Below, in pieces: positions 42,346 through 52,138 of a stretch of 64,000 nucleotides of DNA (the stretch's first letter is position 1; the number at the start of each line of letters is the position of its first letter). The DNA is from Paenibacillus apiarius (GTDB lineage: Bacteria; Bacillota; Bacilli; Paenibacillales; Paenibacillaceae), in contig NZ_JAFFHZ010000001.1 in NCBI RefSeq assembly GCF_017052585.1, positions 5,456,001 through 5,520,000 on the forward strand, written 5' to 3'. Below the pieces are notes generated by a model. It did no database searches, was not told the DNA's origin, and saw nothing but the letters and a program-made list of their open reading frames with translations. The position numbers were made by a program, and so were the translations under genes.

Positions 42346-44352
42346 ATGATCAAAAGACGAATCACAGCCGAGGATTTGTATCGATTTACTTGGGTGAGCG
42401 ACCCGGCGATCCGTCCTGCCGGCGGCACGATTGCCTATGTATCCAAGACCGTAAATGAAGACAAGAGCGGGTACCGCTCACGCATCTGGCTGACGGATGG
42501 GGATGGGAGCGCACAGCGGGAATTCACGCGCGGCGAACACGATTCGGCGCCTGCTTGGTCGCCGGACGGCTCCAAGCTGGCTTTTCTCCGCAAGGACGGA
42601 CAGAAGAACCAAGTTTGGTTCATCGATGCGGACGGTGGAGAAGCGTACGCCGTTACGAAGGCCGGAGAGGGAGTCAGCGCCTTCGCTTGGTCGCCAGACG
42701 GACAAGCCCTTTTGTATACGGCAAAAGCAGAGCCGGACATGCAGGCGAAAGGCGATGATGCAACAGCCGAACGGGATGACTCGCCTAAGCCGGGAAAGCA
42801 AGCGCTCGTCGTGGATCGGATGAAGTCCAAAGCCGACGGTTCCGGCTTATGGGATGGCAAGAGAGCGCATTTGTTTGTGCACGACATTGAAAAAGCGAGT
42901 GACAACGCGATAACGTCCGACCACTTTGATGTGACCGATTTTGCTTGGTCCCCGAGCGGAGACGCGATCGTGTTCGCAGCTAAAATTCCAGACGATGCAT
43001 CGAGAGATGCCGATCTTGTGTTAACGAACGATCTGTTTGCCGTCGGACGGAATGGAGGAGCGTTCCGCAGACTGACGAAGGCCGGAATGTCCGTCAGCAA
43101 GCCGGCGTTCTCGCCCGATGGCAGCCGCATCGCCTTTTTCGGCCACGAATATTCGCATGGCAATGCAACGACGACACAGATTTACACCGCTGTGTATCCC
43201 GGTGGAGAAATCAACTGCTTGACAGGCGGATTGGATCTGACTATGGGGAATGCGGCAGTCACGGATATGAAAATGGCGGGGTCCTCGGGTCCTATTTTCA
43301 GCCGGGACGGGCAATCCGTCTATGCGATCGTGACGACGGAAGGTAATGTCCATGTCGGCCGCTTCGGCGTGGACGGCAGCCATGAGATGCTGACGTCGGG
43401 TCCGCGGGAAATCATTCAGATCGCGTATGCCGGAAGCGGCAACGAACTCGTTCTGGTTGCATCGGATACGCAGCGGCCGGGAGAACTGTACCGCTTGCAT
43501 GCAGAGAGCAAGCAGGAAGTGCAATTAACGCGGAGCAATGCGGCACTCCTGGAGGAACTGGAGCTGAGCAAGCCCGAATCGTTCTGGTTCGAAGCGTCCG
43601 ACGGCGAAAAGGTGCAAGGCTGGATCTTGCCTCCGGTCGGGCTGGAGACAGGGAAGAAGGCGGCCACCATCCTCGAGATACATGGAGGACCGCACGCCAT
43701 GTATGTGAACTCCTTCATGCACGAGTTCCAACTGCTGGCCGCACAAGGTTACGCGGTCATCTATTGCAATCCGCGCGGCGGGCATGGCTATGGCCAAGAG
43801 TTCGTCAATGCGTGCCGCGGTGATTACGGCGGACGCGATTATTTGGATGTAATGGAATTGGTTGATTATGCCGTATCCCATTACAGCTATGTGGACGAGC
43901 AGCGCCTTGGCGTGACGGGCGGCAGCTACGGCGGATTCATGACCAACTGGATCGTGGGTCATACGAACCGGTTCAAGGCAGCCGTAACGCAGCGTTCCAT
44001 CTGCAACTGGCTCTCATTCTACGGCGTAAGCGACATCGGGTATTTCTTCACTGAAGACCAGATCGGCGGCCAGCCGTGGGAAGAGCCGGAGAAGCTGTGG
44101 AAGCATTCCCCGCTTGCTTATGTGAAGCAAGTGGAGACGCCGCTGCTAATCTTGCACGGAGAAGAGGATTTGCGCTGCCCGATCGAGCAAGCGGAGCAGC
44201 TGTACGTCGCCTTGAAGCGTCTGGGTAAGAAGACGCAGCTCGTGCGGTTTCCGGGCGCGAATCATGATCTGTCCCGCAGCGGACATCCTGAGCTGCGGGT
44301 GGAACGGCTGAACCGAATCGCCGGATGGATGAACGGATTGCTTCAAGCGTAG
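42346..44352 (+). CDS. S9 family serine peptidase (acylaminoacyl-peptidase/YuxL-like)
   Basis: A 668-residue cytoplasmic peptidase. The N-terminal half is a WD40-like beta-propeller (PD40 repeats such as 'AFAWSPDGQALLY' and 'PAFSPDGSRIAFFG'). The C-terminal half is an alpha/beta hydrolase with Ser527 ('GGSYGGFMT'), Asp608 ('GEEDLRC') and His640 ('GANHDLSR'), a complete triad. The family removes acyl-amino acids or cleaves short peptides. The length matches Bacillus YuxL. ATG follows 'aggagg'. Confidence 0.91.
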   Translation: MIKRRITAEDLYRFTWVSDPAIRPAGGTIAYVSKTVNEDKSGYRSRIWLTDGDGSAQREFTRGEHDSAPAWSPDGSKLAFLRKDGQKNQVWFIDADGGEAYAVTKAGEGVSAFAWSPDGQALLYTAKAEPDMQAKGDDATAERDDSPKPGKQALVVDRMKSKADGSGLWDGKRAHLFVHDIEKASDNAITSDHFDVTDFAWSPSGDAIVFAAKIPDDASRDADLVLTNDLFAVGRNGGAFRRLTKAGMSVSKPAFSPDGSRIAFFGHEYSHGNATTTQIYTAVYPGGEINCLTGGLDLTMGNAAVTDMKMAGSSGPIFSRDGQSVYAIVTTEGNVHVGRFGVDGSHEMLTSGPREIIQIAYAGSGNELVLVASDTQRPGELYRLHAESKQEVQLTRSNAALLEELELSKPESFWFEASDGEKVQGWILPPVGLETGKKAATILEIHGGPHAMYVNSFMHEFQLLAAQGYAVIYCNPRGGHGYGQEFVNACRGDYGGRDYLDVMELVDYAVSHYSYVDEQRLGVTGGSYGGFMTNWIVGHTNRFKAAVTQRSICNWLSFYGVSDIGYFFTEDQIGGQPWEEPEKLWKHSPLAYVKQVETPLLILHGEEDLRCPIEQAEQLYVALKRLGKKTQLVRFPGANHDLSRSGHPELRVERLNRIAGWMNGLLQA

Positions 44353-44510
44353 GGCCTAGCCACCGCAATTCAATTTGCTCCCAACATGAATTTTCCAGTT
44401 GCAGCCATAAGGGGAAAGGGTGTAACTATGGCGAACATTTTCATGTTAGTCTATAATAAGCACCTATCGTCTTAGACGATGTCATGACTGAATTTTTGGG
44501 GGAATATCTT

Positions 44511-45935
44511 ATGATGAAATATGGCATGTATATTGACGGTCAATGGGCCGATGCAGATAAGACAATAGAGGTCATCAATCCAGCGACGAGACAAGTTGTG
44601 GGCACGGTCCCGTTCGGCGGCGGCGATCAGGCGAAGCTGGCGGTTGACGCAGCATATGAAGCTTACCGGAGCTGGTCCAAGACGACGGCAGACGAACGGA
44701 GCAAGTTGCTGAAGAACTGGCATAGGCTCATTGAAGCGCATACGGACGAATTGGCGCGCATCATGACGATGGAGCAGGGAAAGCCGCTGCAGGAAGCGAT
44801 CGGGGAGATTCGGTATGCCAATCAATATATCGAGTGGTATGCGGAAGAAGCGAAGCGAATATATGGGGAGACCATTCCCGCTTCATCTCCGAATAAGCGG
44901 ATGATCGTGCTGAAGCAGCCGGTCGGGGTCGTCGCGGCGATTACGCCGTGGAACTTCCCCGCGGCGATGATTGCACGTAAAGCGGCGCCTGCCTTGGCAG
45001 CCGGCTGTACGGTCGTTGTTAAGCCGTCCGAAGAAACGCCGTTCACCGCGCTCAAGCTTGCCGAATTGGCTGATGAAGCCGGCATCCCGCGCGGCGTCTT
45101 GAACGTGGTGACGGGGGACCCGGCAGCCATTGCGGCCGAGTGGCAGCGAGATGCGCGCGTACGCAAGCTGTCGTTCACCGGCTCCACGCATGTAGGCAAG
45201 CAATTGATGCGGGGCGCGGCAGATACAGTGAAGAAGGTCTCGCTAGAACTGGGCGGCCATGCTCCATTTATCGTTACGGAGCACGCGGATCTCGAAATGG
45301 CGGTGGAAGGGGCGATTGCGTCCAAATTCCGCAATGCGGGTCAAACGTGCGTATGCACGAACCGGATATATGTTGCCGCGCCTATCGCCGATGAGTTTAC
45401 CCGCAGGCTCGCCGACCGGACGTCACGCTTGCAGGTTGGGGACGGCATGCTGGATACGACGGACATCGGGCCGCTGATCAACGAGCGGGCGGTAGGCAAA
45501 GTGAAGGCGCATATTGCCGATGCCATCGCCAAAGGCGGACGAGTCGTTGCCGGCGGTCACGCAGCAGAGGATAGAGACGGGTACTTCATCAAGCCAACCG
45601 TTATCGCGGACGCGACGGACGAGATGCTGTGCATGCAGGAGGAGACATTCGGCCCGCTTGCTCCGGTAGCGGTGTTCCAATCGCTGGAGGAGGTCGTCCG
45701 GCGTGCGAATGAATCGCCATACGGTCTTGCGGCATACGTGTACACCGAGAACATTCGGGAGGCGGTAACGATTGCGGAAAGCTTGGAATATGGCATTATC
45801 GGCGTGAATGACGGGGCTCCCTCGGCAGCGCAGGCGCCGTTCGGCGGCTTGAAGGAGAGCGGCTTGGGCCGGGAAGGCGGTCATTTCGGAATGGAGGAGT
45901 ATTTGGAAATCAAATATATTTCTTTGGGGATATGA
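44511..45935 (+). CDS. gabD: NAD(P)-dependent succinate-semialdehyde dehydrogenase type enzyme
   Basis: A 474-residue aldehyde dehydrogenase. The catalytic Cys280 lies in 'GQTCVCTNR', where the C-x-C pair is typical of GabD. The general base is Glu246 in 'LELGGHAPF', and the cofactor region is 'TPWNFPAAMIARKAAPALA'. The probable reaction is succinate semialdehyde to succinate, but glutarate semialdehyde or other aldehydes are possible and no GABA aminotransferase is nearby. I chose ATG 44511, seven bases after 'ggggga', over an ATG 27 bases upstream. A strong bidirectional hairpin follows. Confidence 0.88.
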   Translation: MMKYGMYIDGQWADADKTIEVINPATRQVVGTVPFGGGDQAKLAVDAAYEAYRSWSKTTADERSKLLKNWHRLIEAHTDELARIMTMEQGKPLQEAIGEIRYANQYIEWYAEEAKRIYGETIPASSPNKRMIVLKQPVGVVAAITPWNFPAAMIARKAAPALAAGCTVVVKPSEETPFTALKLAELADEAGIPRGVLNVVTGDPAAIAAEWQRDARVRKLSFTGSTHVGKQLMRGAADTVKKVSLELGGHAPFIVTEHADLEMAVEGAIASKFRNAGQTCVCTNRIYVAAPIADEFTRRLADRTSRLQVGDGMLDTTDIGPLINERAVGKVKAHIADAIAKGGRVVAGGHAAEDRDGYFIKPTVIADATDEMLCMQEETFGPLAPVAVFQSLEEVVRRANESPYGLAAYVYTENIREAVTIAESLEYGIIGVNDGAPSAAQAPFGGLKESGLGREGGHFGMEEYLEIKYISLGI

Positions 45936-45967
45936 CATCCGGCTCATGATTATAATCTGTATAAGAA

Positions 45968-46004
45968 GGGAGCGATCGCCTTTTCAAGCGATCGCTCCCT
46001 CTTT
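45968..46004. terminator. Bidirectional terminator between gabD and the aldo/keto reductase gene
   Basis: A perfect 12-bp stem (gggagcgatcgc/gcgatcgctccc) with a 7-base loop sits between convergent genes, with 'tcttt' on the plus side. Confidence 0.8.
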
Positions 46005-46018
46005 CGCATTGCAGAGGC

Positions 46019-46990
46019 TTACGGAAGAGCCCGTCCTCTCGAACTGACATAGAGACGGAACCATTCTTCGCGGGACAACGTCACATTGACGGCGTCCCCG
46101 CAAGCCCGGATACGCGCTGGATGGACTGTGCCGATGACAGGCTGAATGCCGGCAGGGTGCTTTATCAACCAAGCGAGGATGATCGCTTCCGGTGTCGTGT
46201 TTTTCTCTTCCGCCATCTGCTGCACCAATGTCGCTGTCGCTTGAATGGATTCAGGCTGATCGTGAGTGGAACGGCCAGAAAATATTCCTTGTGCGAGCGG
46301 TCCCCACGCTTGGATTTGAATGTTCTCCAAGCGGCAGAATTCCATCGTTCCCTCGGGGAAAATATCGGCAGCGGCCGCAGCTTGATTCACATGGACACCT
46401 GCGTCCAGCCAGCCAATCTTGGCGAGGCTCATCTCCAGTTGATTGATGATGAATGGCTCATCGCAAGATGCCTGCAGGAGGCGAATCTGCCCGGCGCTCA
46501 TATTCGACACTCCGAATGCGCGGACCTTGCCGGACGCTTTCAATTGGTGAATGGCGCTCGCGACTTCGTCCGGATCCATCAGCGGATCCGGCCGGTGGAG
46601 CAGCAAAAAGTCGAGGTAATCGACGCCAAGGCGGGATAGGATGCCGTCTACGCTGGCAAGAATATGCGGTTCGGAGAAATCGTACCGTCCCGGGATATCC
46701 CCCTCGGCGAAGCGAATGCCGCACTTGGATTGGATGAAGATGCGTTCCCGCAATTGCGGTTTTTCCTTGAGCACCTCCCCGAATACTTGTTCCGCTTTGC
46801 CCCATGTATAAATATTGGCATGGTCAAACATATTGATGCCGCTGTCAAGAGCGGCCTCCATGGCTTCGTGGGCTTGCTTCACATGTTCGGCGGCATACGG
46901 CTCGTTATTCCAGCCTCCACCCAGCCCCATGCAGCCGAGCGCGAGACGGCTGACCGGATAGCCGCTGCGTTGTAATGGTATTGTGGTCAC
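46019..46990 (-). CDS. Aldo/keto reductase (YdhF-like)
   Basis: A 323-residue NADPH-dependent reductase with a TIM barrel. The catalytic tetrad is visible: Asp and Tyr in 'FDHANIYTWGKAE', Lys in 'IQSKCGI' and His in 'LLLHRPDPL'. 'GVSNMSAGQI' and 'PVIGTVHPARI' complete the family pattern. Physiological substrates are unknown. It is a single gene, with the TetR regulator gene on the same strand upstream. Confidence 0.9.
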   Translation of the reverse strand: MTTIPLQRSGYPVSRLALGCMGLGGGWNNEPYAAEHVKQAHEAMEAALDSGINMFDHANIYTWGKAEQVFGEVLKEKPQLRERIFIQSKCGIRFAEGDIPGRYDFSEPHILASVDGILSRLGVDYLDFLLLHRPDPLMDPDEVASAIHQLKASGKVRAFGVSNMSAGQIRLLQASCDEPFIINQLEMSLAKIGWLDAGVHVNQAAAAADIFPEGTMEFCRLENIQIQAWGPLAQGIFSGRSTHDQPESIQATATLVQQMAEEKNTTPEAIILAWLIKHPAGIQPVIGTVHPARIRACGDAVNVTLSREEWFRLYVSSRGRALP

Positions 46991-47063
46991 ATGCAGTCAC
47001 TCCATCGTCTGTAGTCTATGAGACAAGTTGCATGGATAGTTTACTACAGTTAGCGGCCCGTTG

Positions 47064-47705
47064 CTATCTTGAATCGGCACCATGCCGATTGGCGCGAGTC
47101 AAGCGCTCGTCCACCGGACGCGCAAATTGATATGCGTAATCATAAATCGATTCCAACTGTTTCGCCATATATTCGGGAGAATGAGGGGTATCCTGCTCCA
47201 GCCAGTTCACCAATACCCCCAGATGGGCGAACAGAACGTAGTGGGTCACAATCTCTTTGTTAATGCCGTTCATGGCGCGTGGCGTCAGCTTCAACTCTTC
47301 AAAGGCTTGGCTGAATTGCTTGAGCAGCATGTCCATGAAGCGGTTGTGAAAATACGTTCTGGCATGATCCCCGAACATGGTTTTGTAAAAATCGCTATGA
47401 TGCTGAAAATGGGAGAACAATCTGATAACTTGCTGTTCCGGGTATTTCCGGGCCATGTTCCGCCTCTCATTTTCGGTTGGCCCGACAGTTTTTGCGAGCT
47501 CTTCCAGTATGTCGTCTACGCTTCGTTCGAACAGATCGTATTTGTCTTGATAGTGCAAATAGAATGTTCCCCGGTTAATGTCTGCTCGTTCGGCAATGTC
47601 CTGCACCGTTATTGCCCCGAACTCTTTTTCGTTCATCAATTCGATAAGCGCGCGTCTTATTTTCCTTTTCGTTCTTTTAACCCGCCGATCCGCTGTATTG
47701 GACAT
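47064..47705 (-). CDS. TetR-family transcriptional regulator, divergent from rph
   Basis: A 213-residue regulator. The helix-turn-helix is 'ITVQDIAERADINRGTFYLHYQDKYDLF' in part (ADINRGTFYLHY), and the C-terminal ligand/dimer region resembles the Bacillus TetR_C type with 'FYKTMFG' and 'YVLFAHLGVLVNWLE'. ATG follows 'gaaggtg'. It is transcribed away from rph across about 210 bases, so control of rph or self-control is possible. No operator could be identified with confidence. Confidence 0.87.
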   Translation of the reverse strand: MSNTADRRVKRTKRKIRRALIELMNEKEFGAITVQDIAERADINRGTFYLHYQDKYDLFERSVDDILEELAKTVGPTENERRNMARKYPEQQVIRLFSHFQHHSDFYKTMFGDHARTYFHNRFMDMLLKQFSQAFEELKLTPRAMNGINKEIVTHYVLFAHLGVLVNWLEQDTPHSPEYMAKQLESIYDYAYQFARPVDERLTRANRHGADSR

Positions 47706-47915
47706 CGAACATCACCTTCTCGTTTACGAATAATTTACATTTAATCAACAATTCGGCTCCCTTTGTACGGTAATGAACAGAAGACGGCAAACTGCGTATT
47801 GAACAAATAACAGCTCTTGGTAAAATTATAAACATCCAATTGGATGATAATCAACAATACATTCATTATCTAGTATTTGTGGCTATTTTAACCTATTGCT
47901 AAGGAGTTGAAGCCG

Positions 47916-50576
47916 TTGTTGCCTTTTGTCATGAATTTGGAGAAAGTAAATCGGACCCATTTGCAAATCGTCGGGGGAAAAGGTTCCAATCTGGGAGAAC
48001 TGCTGCAAGCAGGATTTTCCGTTCCGCCTGGAGTCTGCGTTGCTACTTCCGCCTATGACGCGGTAGTGGGACAATCGGCTCAGATGGATTCCTTCTATGA
48101 AGAGCTCGACCGCTTGACCGTTCAGGATAGGGAAGAGATACGGCGTGTAAGCCGGCGGATACAGCAGCATATCATCGGCCTGGGTATCCCGAGTGACTTG
48201 AAGGAAGACATTCTAGGCGCATGGAGAGAATTGGGCGACAATAATGTGTATGCCGTTCGTTCCAGTGCGACGGCGGAGGATTTGCCGACAGCCTCCTTTG
48301 CCGGACAGCAGGATACTTTCCTGAATGTAAAAGGGGAACGGCAGCTGTTCGATGCCATTCGGCAATGCTGGTCATCTCTATTCTCCGAACGAGCCCTTGC
48401 ATACCGGATGAAGAACGGATTCGATCATCGCTCGGTCCGGCTTGCCGTCATCATCCAGCATTTAATCGTGCCTGACGTGTCAGGGGTGATGTTCACGGCC
48501 GATCCGATTACAGGCAACCGCAGCATCATCTCGATTGATGCGAGCTTCGGGCTGGGTGAAGCGCTCGTATCGGGTCTGGTTAATCCCGACTTGTATCAAG
48601 TCAAACAAGGCGTCATCGTGAAAAGACAGGTATCGTGCAAGCAGGAGGCTGTGTTTCCGCTCGCCGAGGGAGGCACGGTTGTCGAACGTCTTCCCGAACA
48701 GAAGCAGAAGCAGCAGGCGCTGTCCGACGAAGAGATTGTGGAGCTGGCCCGACTGGGCAAGCGGATTCAAGCTCATTACGGATCGGAGCAAGATATTGAA
48801 TGGTGTCTGTCCTGCGGACAATTCTTCATCGTTCAGGCCAGGCCGATTACTTCAATCTTCCCGATACCTAACGCGCCGGACGACGGGCTGCATGTTTATT
48901 GCTCGTTCGGCCACCTGCAAATGATGACGGATACGATGTCACCTGCTGGAATTTCGGTCTGGAAGATACCGAATGAACGGGCTTCCGCCGGGGATGAACG
49001 CGTGGAATCGTTGGTAGAAGCGGGTGGAAGACTGTTCGTCGATATAACGGGTTCACTGCAATCCGACTTGGCCCGCAAGGTGATGCTGCGGGTAATAGAC
49101 AAGATGGACGCCTTGATAGGCAGCGCGGCCAGACAAATCCTGCATCGCTTTCCAATCAAGGAAGGGCCCTCCCCAGACGCGGATCCAATGGCGGAGATGA
49201 TTCCCCCGCTTGCGACGCAAGTGCTGAAGGACATGTTGGAGGGGGATGGCCAGGCGGCTTACGCGGAGGTCGAGGGAAATGCGGAGCGCCGCGTGGAGAT
49301 GTGCCGGCAGCGTTTGAACGAATGCGGCGGAGCCGAAAAAATTACGTTTATTCAGCAGAATTGCCAGTCTTTATTTGAAAGCTTGATGCGCGATGACTTT
49401 CACTATATGATGGCGTCCGTGGTCGCGCAGCATCTGCTCGAACTGCTGGCGAAATGGTGGACATTCGATGGCGGCGAGCTCATCACGCTGAATAAATCAC
49501 TTCCTTTCAATGTCACGGGCGAGATGGGGCTGGAACTGGGGGACTTGGCGGATATGGCCCGTGCCTGCCCGGAGCTGGCGGCGTATTTGAGGAACGCGGC
49601 TGAGGATGGATTTATGGAGGGGCTGGACACGGTTGCCGGAGGCTCGGAATTCAAATCGGCTTTCGAACAGTGGCTGGAACGATACGGCGCCCGTTGCCCG
49701 GGCGAGATCGACATCGTCAGAACGCGTTGGTCGGAACGGCCGTATATGCTTATCTCCTCGATCGTGGGTCATCTGGACAGCGTCAAGCACGGAGAGCACC
49801 GCGAGCGCTTCCGGCAAGGGGAACTGGAAGCCGATGCGGCAGCCAGACGCATTCTTTCACAAGTCCGCAGCATGGAAGATGGAGCGTTCAAGGAGCGGAT
49901 CGTGTCCAGGCTGATTACCGTCTATCGCAGCTTCATGGGCTTGCGGGAGCATTCTAAGTTCGTGCTGGTTCGGCATTTGGAGCTCTATAGGCGAGCGGTG
50001 ATAGAGTTAGGCGATGAGTTCGCGGCACGGGGCGTCCTTGGCGAACGGAGCGATATTTTTTTCCTGACCTTGCCTGAAATGAAGGATGTCATCACCGGCA
50101 CATTCGAACAAGACGTTCAATTGCTGATCGCTGCCCGCAAGGATAGCTATAAGCACTATCAGCGGCTGCGGCCGCCGCGAGTCATAACGAGCGAAGGGGA
50201 GATTATCGAGGGCAGGCTGGACGGCGGCGATGCGCCGGAAGGCTCCTTAATTGGAACGCCGGTCTCTCCGGGCATCGTCGAGGGCAGAGCCAGAGTCGTG
50301 CTCGATCCGAGCACGGCTGCGCTTAAAGAAGGCGAGATTCTGGTAGCGCCGTTTACCGATCCAGGCTGGACACCGCTGTTCCAGCAAGCGAAGGGGCTCG
50401 TCACAGAGATCGGAGGCATGATGACGCATGGCGCGGTCATCGCCCGCGAGTACGGCATGCCTGCCGTCGTCGGGATCGAGCATGCGACGACGCTCATCCG
50501 AGATGGCGCGTTGATTCGATTGGACGGCACCAAAGGACATGTGCTCGTGCTGCAAGAAGCGCATAGTATGGCCTAA
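47916..50576 (+). CDS. rph: Rifamycin phosphotransferase (PEP-synthase-like)
   Basis: An 886-residue three-domain enzyme. The N-terminal ATP-grasp region (about 1-310) starts 'IVGGKGSNLGELLQAGFSVP' and has 'VYAVRSSATAEDLP' and 'SGVMFTADPITG'. A helical middle domain (about 330-760) corresponds to the rifampin-binding part. The C-terminal swivelling domain carries the phospho-acceptor His838 in 'GGMMTHGAVIAREYG'. The layout and length match Listeria RPH (about 867), which transfers the ATP beta-phosphate to rifampicin. TTG 47916, nine bases after 'aaggag', gives an N-terminus aligned with known RPH. A general PEP-synthase relative is the alternative. Confidence 0.86.
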   Translation: MLPFVMNLEKVNRTHLQIVGGKGSNLGELLQAGFSVPPGVCVATSAYDAVVGQSAQMDSFYEELDRLTVQDREEIRRVSRRIQQHIIGLGIPSDLKEDILGAWRELGDNNVYAVRSSATAEDLPTASFAGQQDTFLNVKGERQLFDAIRQCWSSLFSERALAYRMKNGFDHRSVRLAVIIQHLIVPDVSGVMFTADPITGNRSIISIDASFGLGEALVSGLVNPDLYQVKQGVIVKRQVSCKQEAVFPLAEGGTVVERLPEQKQKQQALSDEEIVELARLGKRIQAHYGSEQDIEWCLSCGQFFIVQARPITSIFPIPNAPDDGLHVYCSFGHLQMMTDTMSPAGISVWKIPNERASAGDERVESLVEAGGRLFVDITGSLQSDLARKVMLRVIDKMDALIGSAARQILHRFPIKEGPSPDADPMAEMIPPLATQVLKDMLEGDGQAAYAEVEGNAERRVEMCRQRLNECGGAEKITFIQQNCQSLFESLMRDDFHYMMASVVAQHLLELLAKWWTFDGGELITLNKSLPFNVTGEMGLELGDLADMARACPELAAYLRNAAEDGFMEGLDTVAGGSEFKSAFEQWLERYGARCPGEIDIVRTRWSERPYMLISSIVGHLDSVKHGEHRERFRQGELEADAAARRILSQVRSMEDGAFKERIVSRLITVYRSFMGLREHSKFVLVRHLELYRRAVIELGDEFAARGVLGERSDIFFLTLPEMKDVITGTFEQDVQLLIAARKDSYKHYQRLRPPRVITSEGEIIEGRLDGGDAPEGSLIGTPVSPGIVEGRARVVLDPSTAALKEGEILVAPFTDPGWTPLFQQAKGLVTEIGGMMTHGAVIAREYGMPAVVGIEHATTLIRDGALIRLDGTKGHVLVLQEAHSMA

Positions 50577-50597
50577 TCACCTCATTAATATGCGCAG

Positions 50598-50641
50598 GAA
50601 CCGCGATTTGCCTGAAAAAGGCATGGCGCGGTTCTTTTTTT
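50598..50641 (+). terminator. Intrinsic terminator after rph
   Basis: gaaccgcg pairs with cgcggttc, with an inner gcc/ggc, followed by seven T residues. Confidence 0.82.
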
Positions 50642-50683
50642 ATGAGCTGAAATGTGCCAATATAGTCGTGAGGGGATGAGTGA

Positions 50684-52138
50684 ATGTTCAACGATTTCAA
50701 GCTCATGGATGGGCGCCCTGCTTACGTTCAGGTTAAGGACTATATAAAGGAATTGATATATAAAGGAATTTTGCGTTCCGATCAGAAGCTCCCTTCGACC
50801 CGCGAGTTCGCAGCGCTGTGGAAGCTGAGCCGCAATACGGTGATTACGGCGTATCGGGAACTGGAGGACGAAGGACTCGTCCATTCCGTTGCCGGCAAAG
50901 GCAGCTATGTCTCGCAGGAGGTCGTGCCTTCCGCAGACAGCGCGCGGTTGGAATGGAAGGAAATGATCGGAGATTGCGCCCGCACGGCCGAGGAGCTTGA
51001 TCTCATGAAGCACGGCGTCCGTTGGGAGAAGGGGATGATTTCCTTCACCAGCATTGCGCCGGATGAGAAGCTGTTCGATTTGCATAATGTGAAGCGGGCC
51101 TTTCTGGACCGGATGTCGCTGGAAGGCGAGATTTTGCTGAACTACGGATATGCGAAAGGCTATAAGCCGTTAATCGACTATTTGCTGCGGTATATGGAGA
51201 CGAAGGGCGTGGATTTGACCGGAAAAGATCTGCTCGTGACGAACGGATTTACAGAAGGATTCGACCTCGTCCTGTCTGCCATGGGCAAGCCGCATCGGCG
51301 CGTGCTCTGCGAGAATCCGACCCATCATACCGCCATCAAGCTGTTCAAGATGCACGGCATGGAGATCAAGGGAATCGGCATGGAAGAGGACGGCTTCCGG
51401 TTAGGAGAGTTGGAACAGGCTCTGGCGCAGCAGTCATTCGACTTGGCTTACCTCATTCCGTCCTATCATAATCCGACAGGCATTGTCATGTCCCCGGAGA
51501 AGCGGATGGAAGCGCTGCGTCTATTCGGGCATTATCGAATCCCGGTCATCGAGGATGGCTTCAATGAGGAACTGCGCTACTCCGGCTCGCACGTCGCTCC
51601 GCTCATCGCCTGCGGGGGCAGCGGCAACAACGTTGTCTATATCGGCAGCTATTCCAAGGTGCTGTTCCCGGGCATTCGCGTAGGCTGGGTGCTGGCGGAT
51701 CGCGAACTCGTCGATTATTTGGAAAGCATGAAGCGGGCGCGGAGCATTCATACATCTACATTGGATCAAGCGGTGTTGTATCAATACTTGCATAACGGTA
51801 ATTTCGAGAAGTATATCAAGCGGGCCAGAAATGCATACAAGCACAAATATGAATTGGCCGTTCAATGGTGCAAGGAGCACATTCCTTATACGAGGCTGAG
51901 CGGCGACGGAGGACTGCATCTATTTATTGAATTGAATGATTCCTTGCCGGCGCGCGATGTGCTCGCTGCGTGTGTGCGCCGGGGCGTGGTTTTCACGCCA
52001 GGAGATATTTTTCATACCGATGGGTTCGGTGCCAATACATTCAGACTCGGCTTCTCGCGTGTTTCTGAGGGAGAATTGGAGAAAGGCATCGCAACGATAG
52101 GCGAGACGGTTAGGCAGCTGATGCGGGAGGGTTTGTGA
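50684..52138 (+). CDS. ddlR: MocR/GntR-type regulator with aminotransferase-like domain, probable DdlR
   Basis: A 484-residue regulator. The N-terminal winged helix (about 10-80) has 'LPSTREFAALWKLSRNTVITAYRELEDEGL' in part (SRNTVITAYREL). The C-terminal class I aminotransferase fold carries the PLP lysine in 'IGSYSKVLFPGIRVGW' and 'SYHNPTG'. Its stop overlaps the ddl start (TGATG), so ddl is translated directly behind it. In Brevibacillus a MocR protein, DdlR, activates ddl; the same role here is inferred from linkage. A PLP-D-alanine-type effector is plausible. Confidence 0.85.
   Translation: MFNDFKLMDGRPAYVQVKDYIKELIYKGILRSDQKLPSTREFAALWKLSRNTVITAYRELEDEGLVHSVAGKGSYVSQEVVPSADSARLEWKEMIGDCARTAEELDLMKHGVRWEKGMISFTSIAPDEKLFDLHNVKRAFLDRMSLEGEILLNYGYAKGYKPLIDYLLRYMETKGVDLTGKDLLVTNGFTEGFDLVLSAMGKPHRRVLCENPTHHTAIKLFKMHGMEIKGIGMEEDGFRLGELEQALAQQSFDLAYLIPSYHNPTGIVMSPEKRMEALRLFGHYRIPVIEDGFNEELRYSGSHVAPLIACGGSGNNVVYIGSYSKVLFPGIRVGWVLADRELVDYLESMKRARSIHTSTLDQAVLYQYLHNGNFEKYIKRARNAYKHKYELAVQWCKEHIPYTRLSGDGGLHLFIELNDSLPARDVLAACVRRGVVFTPGDIFHTDGFGANTFRLGFSRVSEGELEKGIATIGETVRQLMREGL

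Noticed and set aside
42435-43163. 242-codon minus-strand frame within the S9 peptidase
   Set aside because: Shadow of the beta-propeller repeats, with no start context.
47082-47744. 220-codon plus-strand frame over the TetR gene
   Set aside because: The TetR frame on the minus strand has a clear helix-turn-helix and ribosome binding site. The opposite frame has neither.
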